Source: Nostoc sp. B(2019) (GTDB lineage Bacteria; Cyanobacteriota; Cyanobacteriia; Cyanobacteriales; Nostocaceae). Taken from it: a DNA stretch of 64,000 nt. Under the pieces are notes generated by a model, which ran no database searches, had not been told where the DNA came from, and worked only from the letters and a program-made list of their open reading frames with translations. Shown here in pieces: positions 44,379 to 53,721 of this stretch (positions are counted from its first letter, which is position 1; each line of letters begins with the position of its first letter). A program made the translations under genes and the position numbers. The stretch is from contig NZ_WVID01000007.1 in assembly GCF_010091925.1 (NCBI RefSeq), positions 124,001 to 188,000 on the forward strand, read 5' to 3'.

Positions 44379-45120
44379 GTATGATAACCACTCTTTGTAA
44401 TCTAGTTGACTAATGTCTTGGTTGTTGAGTGAATCCTGGCTGGAGGGAATTTAAGTTAGATGGGCTAAATTGACTGTGGTGATTAGTGAGATTTCAATAC
44501 AAGAAGTAGGCGATGTCTATTTTACAAGTCATGGTGCATCTCAAATCTCAGTTGGATATCACACAGATATTTTGTGATTTAGACGACCTTTGTCAAAATC
44601 CTTTACTTAAACCCTCTACTTAGCCTTTCAGCTTGGAGGCCCAAAAACTACGCAAGTCGTTACAAAACTTCACAATAAGCACTTGAACAATTATATTAGA
44701 ACAGCCTGTACTTAAGTAGCTTGGGCACGTTACCCACTCTAAGAACCGTGAGTTGTTTTCCATTATTCAGACTTACCATTGTTGCTAACTGAGCATTCAG
44801 TCAATAACTTGCCCCATGCCCTAGATGCTACTTTTTCTGAAATTATTAACTTTTGTAACAAAACGCCTAACTTCTGGCTGACCAAGCTGAATCTCCAATA
44901 GAGATGAATATGCATCGTAGCTCTTAAGAGTTTTAACTTAAGAGGGCATTAAACAATTTCCGAAAATTATCCAATACAGGTTAATGGAATGCGATCGCAT
45001 CGGTGGCGATCCAAATCGCGATCGCTACTAACCCAATACCATTGAATAATGCAGCAAACACTTCCTTCCACTCACTCTTCGCCAAAGTTAGCAGACTCAA
45101 ATAATTAGGAGTAAAGTTCA
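44379..45120. other. Spacer upstream of the double-glycine peptide
   Basis: This stretch includes 44841-44903, which is similar to 54198-54261 upstream of the sigma-like gene. It also has a HIP1-rich stretch near 44990-45025. On the minus strand an ORF of 46 codons with a hydrophobic C-terminus (44981-45121) starts only at TTG and overlaps the peptide's ribosome site. I do not call it a gene. Confidence 0.5.
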
Positions 45121-45336
45121 ATGAAATTTAACAGCAAAGAACAAAATTTGCCTCCAACCCAAAAAACCAAAATTACTCTAAATGATCTAGGAGATCTAGG
45201 AATGGAATGGGAAGAACTAAGTGATGAAGTTGCTGCCACTATCAACGGTGGTCGTTTGAATATTATCTTAGCTCCGACTACTTCCACATTTCCCCTTAAC
45301 GAATATTACAAGTTGGCAGGTTTTTGGGGTGGTTAG
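45121..45336 (+). CDS. Double-glycine leader peptide (putative bacteriocin/RiPP-like precursor)
   Basis: A 71-residue peptide. The leader has an acidic amphipathic stretch ending ELSDEVAATINGG at residues 32-44, the classic (L/M)S-x-E-(L/V)-x(2)-I-x-GG site cut by C39-type peptidase transporters. The core would be residues 45-71, hydrophobic, without Cys, starting RLNIILAPTTS and ending in GFWGG. An AGGAG ribosome site precedes the ATG. No transporter or modifying enzyme lies in the window, so export would rely on a system elsewhere. Alternatives are a signalling peptide or a short secreted effector. Confidence 0.7.
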   Translation: MKFNSKEQNLPPTQKTKITLNDLGDLGMEWEELSDEVAATINGGRLNIILAPTTSTFPLNEYYKLAGFWGG

Positions 45337-45895
45337 TATTCCCCATATTTTTAGTAGAGGCAGGTAAAATGTCAGAAAAACCTGCTCCTAATTAAAGATG
45401 TCAATTAATACTTTTCGGTTAATAGGGAAAGGGACGCATATTTGAATTTACCCCTTACCCTTTTACCCTTACGCTAAAGAAAGCTTTTGAGATATTTCTA
45501 GTTAAGAATAACAGTTGCGTGAGAAATAAACACACTCGACGAACACCGAAAGCCACCTTTTGGGCCGACCAAAGTTTGAGGACTGGGTACTCTCCACTAA
45601 TCAATTATTTGCGGAGATTTAAATTATGTCTAGAGAATAGAACTCAGTAAATTTTCACGCTCAATGCTGGTTTTCTGAACCAACCTTGTGAAAATATGAT
45701 GTTCCTCTAGTCTAGTTTATAAATTTTTAGCCCGAAATTAGTCGTAAGCATAGTAGTTTGAAACTTCTAGAGTTTAAAGATACTTTCTAATATTTGTGAT
45801 TGACCCAACAAAGTTGCATAAATCGGCAATTCTAATCATGCGTTTTCAACTTGTATTGAGTACACATTCCGTAGACACGATTGTAAGAGCGAATC
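45337..45895. other. Spacer with duplicated upstream region
   Basis: The stretch 45602-45773 resembles 54291-54456, which lies upstream of the sigma-like gene. No gene is supported in the remainder. Confidence 0.55.
45602..45773 (+). repeat. Diverged copy of the sigma-gene upstream region
   Basis: Shared blocks with 54291-54456 include CAATTAT, GGAGATTT, TTA(T/C)GTCTA(G/T)AGAAT, CGCTCAAT, and TCTAGT followed by AAATTTTTAGCCC(G/T)AAATT. The companion block is 44841-44903, which corresponds to 54198-54261. Confidence 0.6.
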
Positions 45896-46036
45896 ATGAA
45901 CAAAAAATGGGCTGTTAAACGACTCACGATAAATCTCACATCAAGTGAGGTAACAAAACTTGAAAACTACTGCTCAATTACAGGAAGAGCAGCAACCGAT
46001 GTAATTCGGGAATTGATTCGAGCTTATCTTTGCTAA
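45896..46036 (+). CDS. Ribbon-helix-helix (CopG/Arc-like) small protein
   Basis: A 46-residue protein. The beta-strand KRLTINLTSSE is followed by two helices (VTKLENYCSITGRAATDVIRE), matching the RHH DNA-binding fold of antitoxins and small repressors. No toxin gene follows it directly. Its upstream region is related to that of the sigma-like gene at 54.6 kb, which hints at shared regulation. Confidence 0.7.
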   Translation: MNKKWAVKRLTINLTSSEVTKLENYCSITGRAATDVIRELIRAYLC

Positions 46037-46416
46037 CAAGAATGTTAGCGAGTGTTTGTTTTCTGTAGTATAGTCCCAACATCAGTCAAAAAGCGATATT
46101 TCAACGGTTTTTGACATATTTAGCTTACTTATTTGAAAAAGTTGTTAAAGACTTATTACCAAATAATTGCTCGTGGTCTTTATCATTTTTCCGTAGCCCA
46201 TCAATAAGGTAAAGCAACAGACCCAGTTAAGTATTTTTCTGAGAGATAAAGTCAAGATTTTGCAATTTTTCAACCGCCCTTCAGTTCAATTGCTTTTTGA
46301 GGGTATGCCTATGAAATAAATCTCATTTCTTGCGAATAATTATGAATCGATGTGCTTTCATTTAAACCAGTCAACACTGGTGCTTGGCTGGTTTTTCTTG
46401 TTATCAAAAGGTAATT
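46037..46416. other. Spacer ending in a hairpin
   Basis: This 380-bp AT-rich spacer contains the terminator-like hairpin at 46364-46397 just before the next ORF. I see nothing else in it. Confidence 0.45.
46364..46397 (+). terminator. Hairpin with T-run
   Basis: Arms AAACCAG (46364-46370) and CTGGTTT (46388-46394) with a nested CCAG/CTGG pair are followed by TTTC. It resembles an intrinsic terminator but sits only ~20 bp before the ATG of the next ORF. It could also act as an attenuator or leader hairpin. Confidence 0.45.
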
Positions 46417-46635
46417 ATGAGTATTACAAAACAAAAATCAGATCTGTTTGTTTCTAATGATTTTCTATCATATCTCGTTGTAGCTTACGCACTGGTAACA
46501 GAGGATTTAGCAAAGTACACCGGGCAATCGGCAATTGAACACCGGGCGACATACCTCAACATTAGTCAGCAGACATTTCATGACTTTTCTGATGAGGAAT
46601 TGCATCGGTTTCTCTGTCAGAACTACCCGACATGA
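46417..46635 (+). CDS. Hypothetical small protein
   Basis: A 72-residue protein beginning MSITKQKSDLFVSNDFLSYL and ending FHDFSDEELHRFLCQNYPT. The ORF can be read 11 codons further upstream, but the AAAAGG ribosome site and codon pattern favour the ATG at 46417. I do not recognise the family. It is followed by another small hypothetical gene 26 bp downstream. Confidence 0.5.
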   Translation: MSITKQKSDLFVSNDFLSYLVVAYALVTEDLAKYTGQSAIEHRATYLNISQQTFHDFSDEELHRFLCQNYPT

Positions 46636-46661
46636 CTGTTTAGCTTAAGATTTATCAAGTT

Positions 46662-46853
46662 ATGACTAATGAACAACAGCTTTTTGATTGGATCGTTGTC
46701 CGGCAAGTTTCCGCCTGCAACTGGATTGTTTTATCACAATTCCGTCGGCGCAACGATGCCGATAGTTACCGCCAAACGGTGAGAAGATTCTGCCCTGACC
46801 GAGTTGAGGTGGTTTTTCGTAACCACCTTACAGAATTTAGGCTAGGAGGTTAA
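46662..46853 (+). CDS. Hypothetical small basic protein
   Basis: A 63-residue protein starting MTNEQQLFDWIVVRQVSAC and rich in Arg (SQFRRRNDADSYRQTVRR). It is unrecognised. It forms a likely two-gene unit with the preceding small ORF and is convergent with the TPR-CHAT operon. Confidence 0.45.
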   Translation: MTNEQQLFDWIVVRQVSACNWIVLSQFRRRNDADSYRQTVRRFCPDRVEVVFRNHLTEFRLGG

Positions 46854-46964
46854 ACAATCAAGCGATCGCCAGAGGCGAGAGAATCAAACTTGGTTATGAG
46901 AGGCTCGCTGACATAGCTTCTCTTGACCAAATTAGCCTGACTCTGGCACGATTCCTTAGTGCTA

Positions 46965-49607
46965 TTACAACCAGTTCCCAAGTAAGACGAAAGCAGACCA
47001 GAACCGGGGATGGCTGTAATTTCCTTGCAAAAGTGTGAGTTGAGCATGACGCAGGGCTTCTGCCTTAGTCAATCCGGTCTTCAGCCCTTGATAAAACTGA
47101 CCCATTAGTAAAGCAGTCGATTCATCATCCACTAACCATAAAGATGCGAGCGTACTACGTGCTCCAGCCCGCACAGCTACGCCAGCCAACCCCAAAGCAG
47201 CACGTTCGTCTCCAGCCGCAGTTTCGCAAGCACTGAGTACTAATAATTCAAGTGTGTCAAACGAACTTTCCTCTCTTGCTTGAAGTAAAGTATCTAACTG
47301 ATTTACAGAAATTGTCTGATCCCAAGCCAAAATAAAAGTGTTCTCAGACTGAGAACTGAACTGACCATGAGTGGCAATGTGTACCACTGGGAACGGCGAT
47401 GATTTCACCTTGCTGGCAAACGTTTTGCTAGTGAATTCTTGATTTAGTAGCACCTCACTGGGAATTTGAGACTCAATTTGTGCCAGTTCGAGCTTCACGA
47501 ATTCTAATGACTCGAAATTATGGCGCGATTCAGTCAGTCCAGCGGTTAGAGCCTTGAGGGGTATTTGTGCCAGAGGTTTAGGCTCAAACAGTCGCAAGCC
47601 TGGGGTTAAAGCAACATTATACTTTTCTATTAAATATTGCTTGCCGTCGTAGAGCGCTGACATGGGAATATTGTTTAATGCCCCATCCAAGACAAACACT
47701 AACGTTTTCACTCCACTGTTAGCCAGGATTGTCTCAGCCGGTTGGATCACCCAGTTGTAAACCTGTTGAGATAGCGGCTGGATCTCTTTTTTGGAAGTGT
47801 AGGGGAGAACTAATTTTTGGTGTAAGTTTTCTACGAGGGCTTCAACTTGATGCAGTGGTACATCTGTCGAGTAGTGACGGAGAGCTTGTCCTGGTACGGA
47901 GAGAATCACCTCTAGCCGATTGTTCAAAAGAATCGGGTAAATAATCGCTGCCTGATCATCGATAAAATCAATTTGTTGTACGGCATCTAAACAGGCTGAG
48001 CGAAAGAAATTCTCTAACTGGGCCAGATGAAGATCTTCAATTACCTCACGGGCTTGTAGCAGATTTTCAGGACTGGCATCGGGTTGAACAAGTAATTCGA
48101 CGAGTTCTCGATAGATAGGCTCAACCGCTTCTTGGAAAGAAAACTGCATTTCTGGATTAGTTGCCAACAAATCTCTACGAATGGACTGAAGCGTTTTCAC
48201 AGCTTCGATATAGGCAGAGATTGCATCTGTTTTCTGATTTCCTTTAAAACCTTTTTGCCTGAAAATGCGCCCTAGCTGCCACTGCCAGCGATAAGCAATA
48301 TCTGAAGCATTGGTAGTCTGAGCCAGCATTAGAGCTTGCTGGCTAAGTTGTTGAGCAGTATCCCATTGTTGTGTCTGTTCATACAAGCCAGCTAGTTGAC
48401 CTAGTGCGTAAGATTCCGCCCTAGGATCTTGAAGCGTTCTGGCTTGCTGCACCGTTGTTGCCAGAAGTGGGGCGATCGCTCCAGGTGTGAAGAGTGGTGA
48501 ACTCAGTATATGAGTATTTTCACTGCTTTTTTGTCCTGCTGCAATTTTCATCAAACTGGCAGCGAAATTGACCTGAGCATAGATAGAACTACGGCTTGGA
48601 ATTAGATTGGCTAACTTCGGTTGAATTTGAGCAACCAAAACTTGAACTTCTTGCCACTGTTTGATTTCGATTAACAGGCTTAATTGATTGAGTTGCGCTC
48701 TGAGTTGAGCGATCGCGGTTGGTGCTGTTGCTACTGCTTGTTGATAAAGGCGCAATGCTGCTTGCGTGTTTTGTAACGCCCTCAAGGTATTACCTAGATT
48801 AAACAGTATTTCACTAGTATCAAGTGGAGGGTTTAACTGTTGAGCGATCGCTAGACTTTGTTTTAAAACTTTTTCAGACTCGTGTAAGTTTCCTGTAACT
48901 TGCAGTACTGTACCCAAGCTCTTTAATCCTAAAACTTTCAGTACAGAGTCGGACTGGGTTTGTAGCCGGGTATTTACCTGTTCGAGGAGTGTTTGAGCGC
49001 GGCGATACAGCCCCAATGTTTGCAGTGCTTGAGCCTGGTTAATTTGGCTACCGAGTATTCCGGCATCGTCCTTTGCTTGGGCGTAAGTTTTCTCTGCTTG
49101 CTGCCAGGTTTCTAGTGCCGCTTCCGGTTGTCCCATTGCGAGTTGAATACTGCCTTGGGTATTTAAGACTTGGGCGAGAATGCCAGTGCCCGTCTCCTTT
49201 AAATTTGTTTGTGGCTTTAAAAGTTGTAAACTTTGAGCGATCGCCCGCTTCGCCTGTTGCCAATTTCCCAACTTTTGATAAGCTAGCGACAGGTAACTGA
49301 AGCCCAAAGCTTGATTGAGCGGTTCATCTCGCCTCTGAGCGTACTGGACAGCCTGTTGCCAGGTCGTCACCGCCTTAGAGAATTGTCCTGTTTGATAAAG
49401 GATTTCTCCTTGTGCTAAGGGGCTTGAGGCAGCCGCAGATTGAACAATCGAAGCCACTGAAAGATTCTCTCGACCAGATGCCACGCGATCAATAGCAACA
49501 GCCGGAACACCCACGGTTACTAAAAAAAACGTCAGCAATGCCAGCCAAACATTCACACGAATTGCCCAAAGCTGCTGTAAAAACTTACGCCAACGTAATT
49601 TTCTCAT
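46965..49607 (-). CDS. TPR-CHAT protease-like protein with N-terminal membrane anchor
   Basis: An 880-residue protein. An N-terminal hydrophobic segment (IRVNVWLALLTFFLVTVGVP) is a signal or anchor. Residues ~60-470 are TPR repeats (GEILYQTGQFSKAVTTWQQA, GNWQQAKRAIAQSLQLL and others). Residues ~590-880 are a CHAT domain with the His in VVHIATHGQFSS and the Cys in LLVLSACETAAGDERAALG. The ORF extends 36 codons upstream, but the ATG at 49607 overlaps the stop of the TPS gene (ATGA), indicating translational coupling. It is therefore the third gene of the metalloprotease / exoprotein / protease operon and may process its partners (inference). Confidence 0.9.
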   Translation of the reverse strand: MRKLRWRKFLQQLWAIRVNVWLALLTFFLVTVGVPAVAIDRVASGRENLSVASIVQSAAASSPLAQGEILYQTGQFSKAVTTWQQAVQYAQRRDEPLNQALGFSYLSLAYQKLGNWQQAKRAIAQSLQLLKPQTNLKETGTGILAQVLNTQGSIQLAMGQPEAALETWQQAEKTYAQAKDDAGILGSQINQAQALQTLGLYRRAQTLLEQVNTRLQTQSDSVLKVLGLKSLGTVLQVTGNLHESEKVLKQSLAIAQQLNPPLDTSEILFNLGNTLRALQNTQAALRLYQQAVATAPTAIAQLRAQLNQLSLLIEIKQWQEVQVLVAQIQPKLANLIPSRSSIYAQVNFAASLMKIAAGQKSSENTHILSSPLFTPGAIAPLLATTVQQARTLQDPRAESYALGQLAGLYEQTQQWDTAQQLSQQALMLAQTTNASDIAYRWQWQLGRIFRQKGFKGNQKTDAISAYIEAVKTLQSIRRDLLATNPEMQFSFQEAVEPIYRELVELLVQPDASPENLLQAREVIEDLHLAQLENFFRSACLDAVQQIDFIDDQAAIIYPILLNNRLEVILSVPGQALRHYSTDVPLHQVEALVENLHQKLVLPYTSKKEIQPLSQQVYNWVIQPAETILANSGVKTLVFVLDGALNNIPMSALYDGKQYLIEKYNVALTPGLRLFEPKPLAQIPLKALTAGLTESRHNFESLEFVKLELAQIESQIPSEVLLNQEFTSKTFASKVKSSPFPVVHIATHGQFSSQSENTFILAWDQTISVNQLDTLLQAREESSFDTLELLVLSACETAAGDERAALGLAGVAVRAGARSTLASLWLVDDESTALLMGQFYQGLKTGLTKAEALRHAQLTLLQGNYSHPRFWSAFVLLGNWL

Positions 49608-52297
49608 GACTCTACAGAAGCACACTGAGTCTGAGTTGATGCATACCAGGATTGGCTCGGCGTCTGAGGAAGCTGAGATACAAGAGTCACTTGACCATTT
49701 GCATCTACTACCCATCCGCGTGCCTCAATGATCGGGGCTTGGGAGCGTGTCGGCTGTTGGGTTTTAGGTATCGGAGAATTCTGGCTTTTAGCTTCTAACT
49801 CCTGGCTCCCACGCCATGCCATACGCAAATCTTCCCAAACTGTCCCATCTCGAAGAATTTGGGCTGGTACTTCTGGTAGTCCACCTCGTCCTGTGATCAC
49901 AAATTCATTCCCTCCCGTCTTTTTGCAAACCGCAGCAACTTGCGTACTGCGATCAACCAAATCGCTGGGCAATTTCACGAGTCCCTCGTTAGGGTTAATG
50001 TCGGGGGTGTTGAGTTGTACGACGCCATTGAACTGTGCCCCCAAGTTCGAGGAAGCAGTAATGTCGCTCTCTAGGGTGGGTTGCCCCCGGAACTGAGCAC
50101 CAAAGACGCCTTGAGCATTGATAATTACTCGTCCCCCAAAACCTTGTTTAGCATTCGCGGTAATGTCGCTATTCTCAATAGCCGCCAGAATATCCGTGTT
50201 GAGGGTGATATTACCACCTGTAGCTGTATCTTGGGCATTGGTGGTGATTGCACTGCCCCGACGTAAGAAGATTGTTTCAGACTGAAGATTAATGTTTCCG
50301 CGATCACCTGCTGCGGCTTCAGCAGTGAGAATTCCCTGATTGTCAAGCAAAATCAAGTTAGCGTCTACATTCAAGTTTCCAGCCGCTCCTTGTCCTGGTG
50401 GAATGTTAGGGTTGCGGCTAGAAAAATTACTCACGCTAATAGTAGCTCCATCTCGAACAATCAACCGATCCGTTGAAACCTTTAAGTTACCGCCCTCACC
50501 AGTTCCGTTAATCGCACTCGAAAATAATCCGCTGCGACCAGTTTCAGTTGTACCAATCAGTTCTACCGATTTAGAAGCTCTGACGGTTAAAACTCCTGCG
50601 TTTCCAGATCCCCCGGTTGCTGTTGCTATTTGCCCTCCATCAACCAGCCGTAAGCGATCAGTTTCGATTGTCAAATTCCCGCCATTGCCCGTGGATCTGG
50701 ATACAGCAATCAAGCCGCTAGAAGCAATTGGTGCTCCGCCAATCGCTTCCACATCTTGAGCGCGAACCGTCAGTGAGCCAGCATTCCCCTCTCCAAACGT
50801 ACTTGCTGAAACCTGCGCCCCATTGGTAATTTGCAAGCGATTGGTTTTGATTGTCAAATTCCCTCCCCTGCCCGTGGCTCCTTCTTCAACATTTGCGAAC
50901 AAGCCACTTGATCCTTCTGGTGAAGTACCAACCAGTTCTACCGCATTCGCCTGAACCGTTAAATCTCCGGCGTCTCCAGGCCCAAACGTACTTACGGCGA
51001 TTTGCGCCCCATTGGCGACTCGCAAGCGTTCGGTTTCAATAGTCAAATTCCCCCCATGACCCGTTGCAACGGTTCCTACTGGAGCAAACAAACCGCTAGG
51101 GCCAATGGGTGAACTGCCAATGATTTCTAGATCTTGAGTTGTTACTCTCAATAATCCTGCATTCTGGGCGCTAAAAGTTCCACTCGATATCTGAGCGCCA
51201 TTGGTAATTAGTAAACGCTTAGTTGCGATCGCTAACTGTCCTCCCCCTCCTGTAGCTCCCGGAGCCACATCTGTTGATAGCCGGCTAATAAACGGAGGCC
51301 CTGACGGAGGGAATGAAAAGTCACTAACTTGTACGCTATCTGTTGCCTTAATGGTCAGCGTTCCTCCAGAACCATTGCCTAGTGTGTCTGCTAACATCGC
51401 TGAAGCATCCTTGACTATCACGTTCCGGCCCTGCACCTGGATGCTGCCTCCACTGTTGCCACTGGCTTCGAGGGAAGCGGCTTGGGAAAGCTGGATATCC
51501 TGAAAGCGTTCAATGTTGTCGTAGCCAAGCATCCAGCCTGGATTAGTTGGGGTCAGCGTGACAATTCCAGCACCCACACTTCCTAGCTCAATCCGTCCGC
51601 CTGTTGCTGTTAGGTTGCCTCCCTCCAAGGAGAGATTACCACCAACAAGCGCCAGAGTTTGCCCAGTATCCACCTGAAGTCCGGGAGGTCGTTCTGATCG
51701 ATTTACAGAAGGATCTGTTGGTGAATTCAGAAACAGATTGTTCCCTAAACCCTGTACTGTGATATCTCCTGGAGTTGCTCCATACTGCAAGCCAACGGGA
51801 ACGCTGATAGTCAACAACGGTGAAGCTTGCGGATTTACAGCGCTGAACTCGTTGCCATCGGCAAATTTGATGCTGTTGGCTGTACTACCGATAAACGAGC
51901 CACGAATATCGAGAGTAGCTTTGGAACCAAAAATAATCCCGTTAGGATTGATCAAAAACAGGTTGGCGATGCCTTCTACCTTGATCAGACCATCAATATT
52001 GGAAATAGACTTTCCTGTAACCCGACTGATAATGTTTTCAAAGGCCGAAGCATTTTTGAATAAAGCGGTGCTGCCAGTGGGAATGGAAAATTTCTCAAAG
52101 CTATGGAAAAGATTACTCTCTTTTGGCGTCCCACCCGTAATCTCAATGGTTTGACCATTAGAGGGAGCGACGGAATTATTTGGGAGTGTCGTGTCAGGTA
52201 TAACCTGAGCAGAAGCGCTAGTTTGTGTTGCTACCAAAAGATAAAAGGCGAACGGCAACCAGAAGAGTCTGCTGAACTTTCGGGGATTGTTCATCAT
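49604..52297 (-). CDS. Two-partner-secretion type filamentous haemagglutinin N-domain protein
   Basis: An 897-residue exported protein. A signal peptide (FWLPFAFYLLVATQTSASAQ) precedes a TPS/FHA N-terminal domain (residues ~30-170, with IDGLIKVEGIANLFLINPNG). A long beta-helical region made of repeated units with RGGNLTI(E/K)T-RL and NGAQI-(A/S)-STFG follows at ~280-650. No TpsB transporter is in the window. Its start overlaps the stop of the metalloprotease (ATGATGA) and its stop overlaps the CHAT start, so three proteins are coupled. It is probably a surface or periplasmic adhesin-like protein. Confidence 0.9.
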   Translation of the reverse strand: MMNNPRKFSRLFWLPFAFYLLVATQTSASAQVIPDTTLPNNSVAPSNGQTIEITGGTPKESNLFHSFEKFSIPTGSTALFKNASAFENIISRVTGKSISNIDGLIKVEGIANLFLINPNGIIFGSKATLDIRGSFIGSTANSIKFADGNEFSAVNPQASPLLTISVPVGLQYGATPGDITVQGLGNNLFLNSPTDPSVNRSERPPGLQVDTGQTLALVGGNLSLEGGNLTATGGRIELGSVGAGIVTLTPTNPGWMLGYDNIERFQDIQLSQAASLEASGNSGGSIQVQGRNVIVKDASAMLADTLGNGSGGTLTIKATDSVQVSDFSFPPSGPPFISRLSTDVAPGATGGGGQLAIATKRLLITNGAQISSGTFSAQNAGLLRVTTQDLEIIGSSPIGPSGLFAPVGTVATGHGGNLTIETERLRVANGAQIAVSTFGPGDAGDLTVQANAVELVGTSPEGSSGLFANVEEGATGRGGNLTIKTNRLQITNGAQVSASTFGEGNAGSLTVRAQDVEAIGGAPIASSGLIAVSRSTGNGGNLTIETDRLRLVDGGQIATATGGSGNAGVLTVRASKSVELIGTTETGRSGLFSSAINGTGEGGNLKVSTDRLIVRDGATISVSNFSSRNPNIPPGQGAAGNLNVDANLILLDNQGILTAEAAAGDRGNINLQSETIFLRRGSAITTNAQDTATGGNITLNTDILAAIENSDITANAKQGFGGRVIINAQGVFGAQFRGQPTLESDITASSNLGAQFNGVVQLNTPDINPNEGLVKLPSDLVDRSTQVAAVCKKTGGNEFVITGRGGLPEVPAQILRDGTVWEDLRMAWRGSQELEAKSQNSPIPKTQQPTRSQAPIIEARGWVVDANGQVTLVSQLPQTPSQSWYASTQTQCASVES

Positions 52298-53721
52298 TTA
52301 TTTGCCTGCTTTTGATCACGATGCTTGAGCAGAAAGCGGATACCCAAGAAACCGCTCCCCAAAACTAACACCCCTGTTGAAGAGGGTTCTGGAACAGCGA
52401 TCGCTTCAGTCTGAGCGTTAGTCATTGACAAGGGGATTTTTTCTTCCAAGAAGTGCTGCCACACGCCACCTTGCCACCAGCCGCCACTGCTAGACGAGCG
52501 CCATTCGTAGACTTTACTTTGCTCGATCATCGTTTTCACGTCCAGGGTACGGTCTTTTGTTAAAAGCAAGGCTGCCTCTTCTGGGTTGGCGTCCAGCCAC
52601 GCGACTGTTTTTCCTAGGCGCTGCGCCAGTCGGTTCTTGGCCTGAGTTTGGAGGCTTGCGAGGTCTATGTCTTTTTGTTGCAGATCCCAGCCGATCGCAT
52701 CCATGACTCGTCGATCCAGCGTCGAAATGTTCCTGTACTGTCCTGATCCTAGTTTCGGGTTCATGATGCCCAAAGGAATACTCTGCTCTTTCCAATGACT
52801 AGCTTGATCGCCATCCCCACCCAAACTAGTATTCTCTCCCGTGGAAAAGTAGCCCAATGCGGTCTTACCACCATCTGTGGAAAAGAAGGGTTTGCTACCC
52901 ACAGACATATCAATCCAAGAGTCGCCCGAACCCGCCTCTTTAACACTCTGTGAAGAAAAGCGAAATGCATCAAGTGGGGTGGTATTATCTAATTTGCCGT
53001 TCAAGGTGGCGTAAAAGTCACTTTGATGAGCCGCGTCATATTGAGTCTTTTGGGTTAACCATCCAGCCTTATCGATTCCACTCACAAAACCAAGCTGATG
53101 GCCGAGTTCGTGTATCCCTACGCTCAAGAAGTCCAAAGTCCCATTCGGAACGTTGCTCAAGGCATTATAATTCCAGGTGACAGACGAACTCGGCAGTTTG
53201 TTCATCAGGATGTAGCCATCAAGACCAGTGTTATTGCCGTCAAGCATCTTTAGTGCTTTTGCATTAGCACGGGTCATTTTGAGTTTATAGTTGTTATCGA
53301 CCTTGTAGCCGTCAATCAGCGCTGTGAATTTATCTGCATCATCTTGCTGATTGTCAAAGACAAACTGATCATCTGTCGAGGTGCGATCGCCTGCAAGTTG
53401 ATTTCTCCAAGTTTCATAGGGTTGCTCTGCTCGGATACCGGGAAGCGCTCCACCAATCACACCCCCTGGTAATTGATCTGTCATCTCTACATAGATGTTG
53501 ATGGTGACATTATCTGCTAAATAATTTGACCAAACACCGCCTGCTATTTCAAAACTGAGCATTTGCTCTAATGAAGTTCCTGGAGCATAGCTGAAATTGA
53601 ACTTTGTTGCCTGAGCCGCAGTGCTGCTACTAATTACCGCACTAGTTGCCATTAGGAGTATGAGCAGCTTTTGGACTAATGGATGAGATGCAAATTGCAA
53701 GGAAAAATTGTTTGGGTACAT
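52294..53721 (-). CDS. Secreted zinc metalloprotease with PEP-CTERM tail
   Basis: A 475-residue exported protein. A signal peptide (LVQKLLILLMATSAVISSST) is followed by a zincin site, HELGHQLGF, with a later Gly-His-rich segment. The C-terminus is a PEP-CTERM sorting signal (AVPEPSSTGVLVLGSGFLG, then a basic tail). It resembles NF038122-type metalloproteases. The ORF opens at a GTG two codons earlier, but the ATG at 53721 is more natural. It heads the three-gene coupled operon, and its promoter faces the sigma-like operon across an 871-bp spacer. Confidence 0.88.
   Translation of the reverse strand: MYPNNFSLQFASHPLVQKLLILLMATSAVISSSTAAQATKFNFSYAPGTSLEQMLSFEIAGGVWSNYLADNVTINIYVEMTDQLPGGVIGGALPGIRAEQPYETWRNQLAGDRTSTDDQFVFDNQQDDADKFTALIDGYKVDNNYKLKMTRANAKALKMLDGNNTGLDGYILMNKLPSSSVTWNYNALSNVPNGTLDFLSVGIHELGHQLGFVSGIDKAGWLTQKTQYDAAHQSDFYATLNGKLDNTTPLDAFRFSSQSVKEAGSGDSWIDMSVGSKPFFSTDGGKTALGYFSTGENTSLGGDGDQASHWKEQSIPLGIMNPKLGSGQYRNISTLDRRVMDAIGWDLQQKDIDLASLQTQAKNRLAQRLGKTVAWLDANPEEAALLLTKDRTLDVKTMIEQSKVYEWRSSSSGGWWQGGVWQHFLEEKIPLSMTNAQTEAIAVPEPSSTGVLVLGSGFLGIRFLLKHRDQKQANK

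Noticed and set aside
44981-45121. 46-codon minus-strand ORF ending in a hydrophobic IGLVAIAIWIATDAIAFH stretch
   Set aside because: The only start is TTG without a ribosome site and it covers the ribosome site of the double-glycine peptide gene. It is kept only as a low-probability small membrane peptide.
50851-52154. Plus-strand ORFs antisense to the TPS exoprotein
   Set aside because: Long frames arise from the repetitive Gly/Asn-rich codons of the real gene on the other strand.
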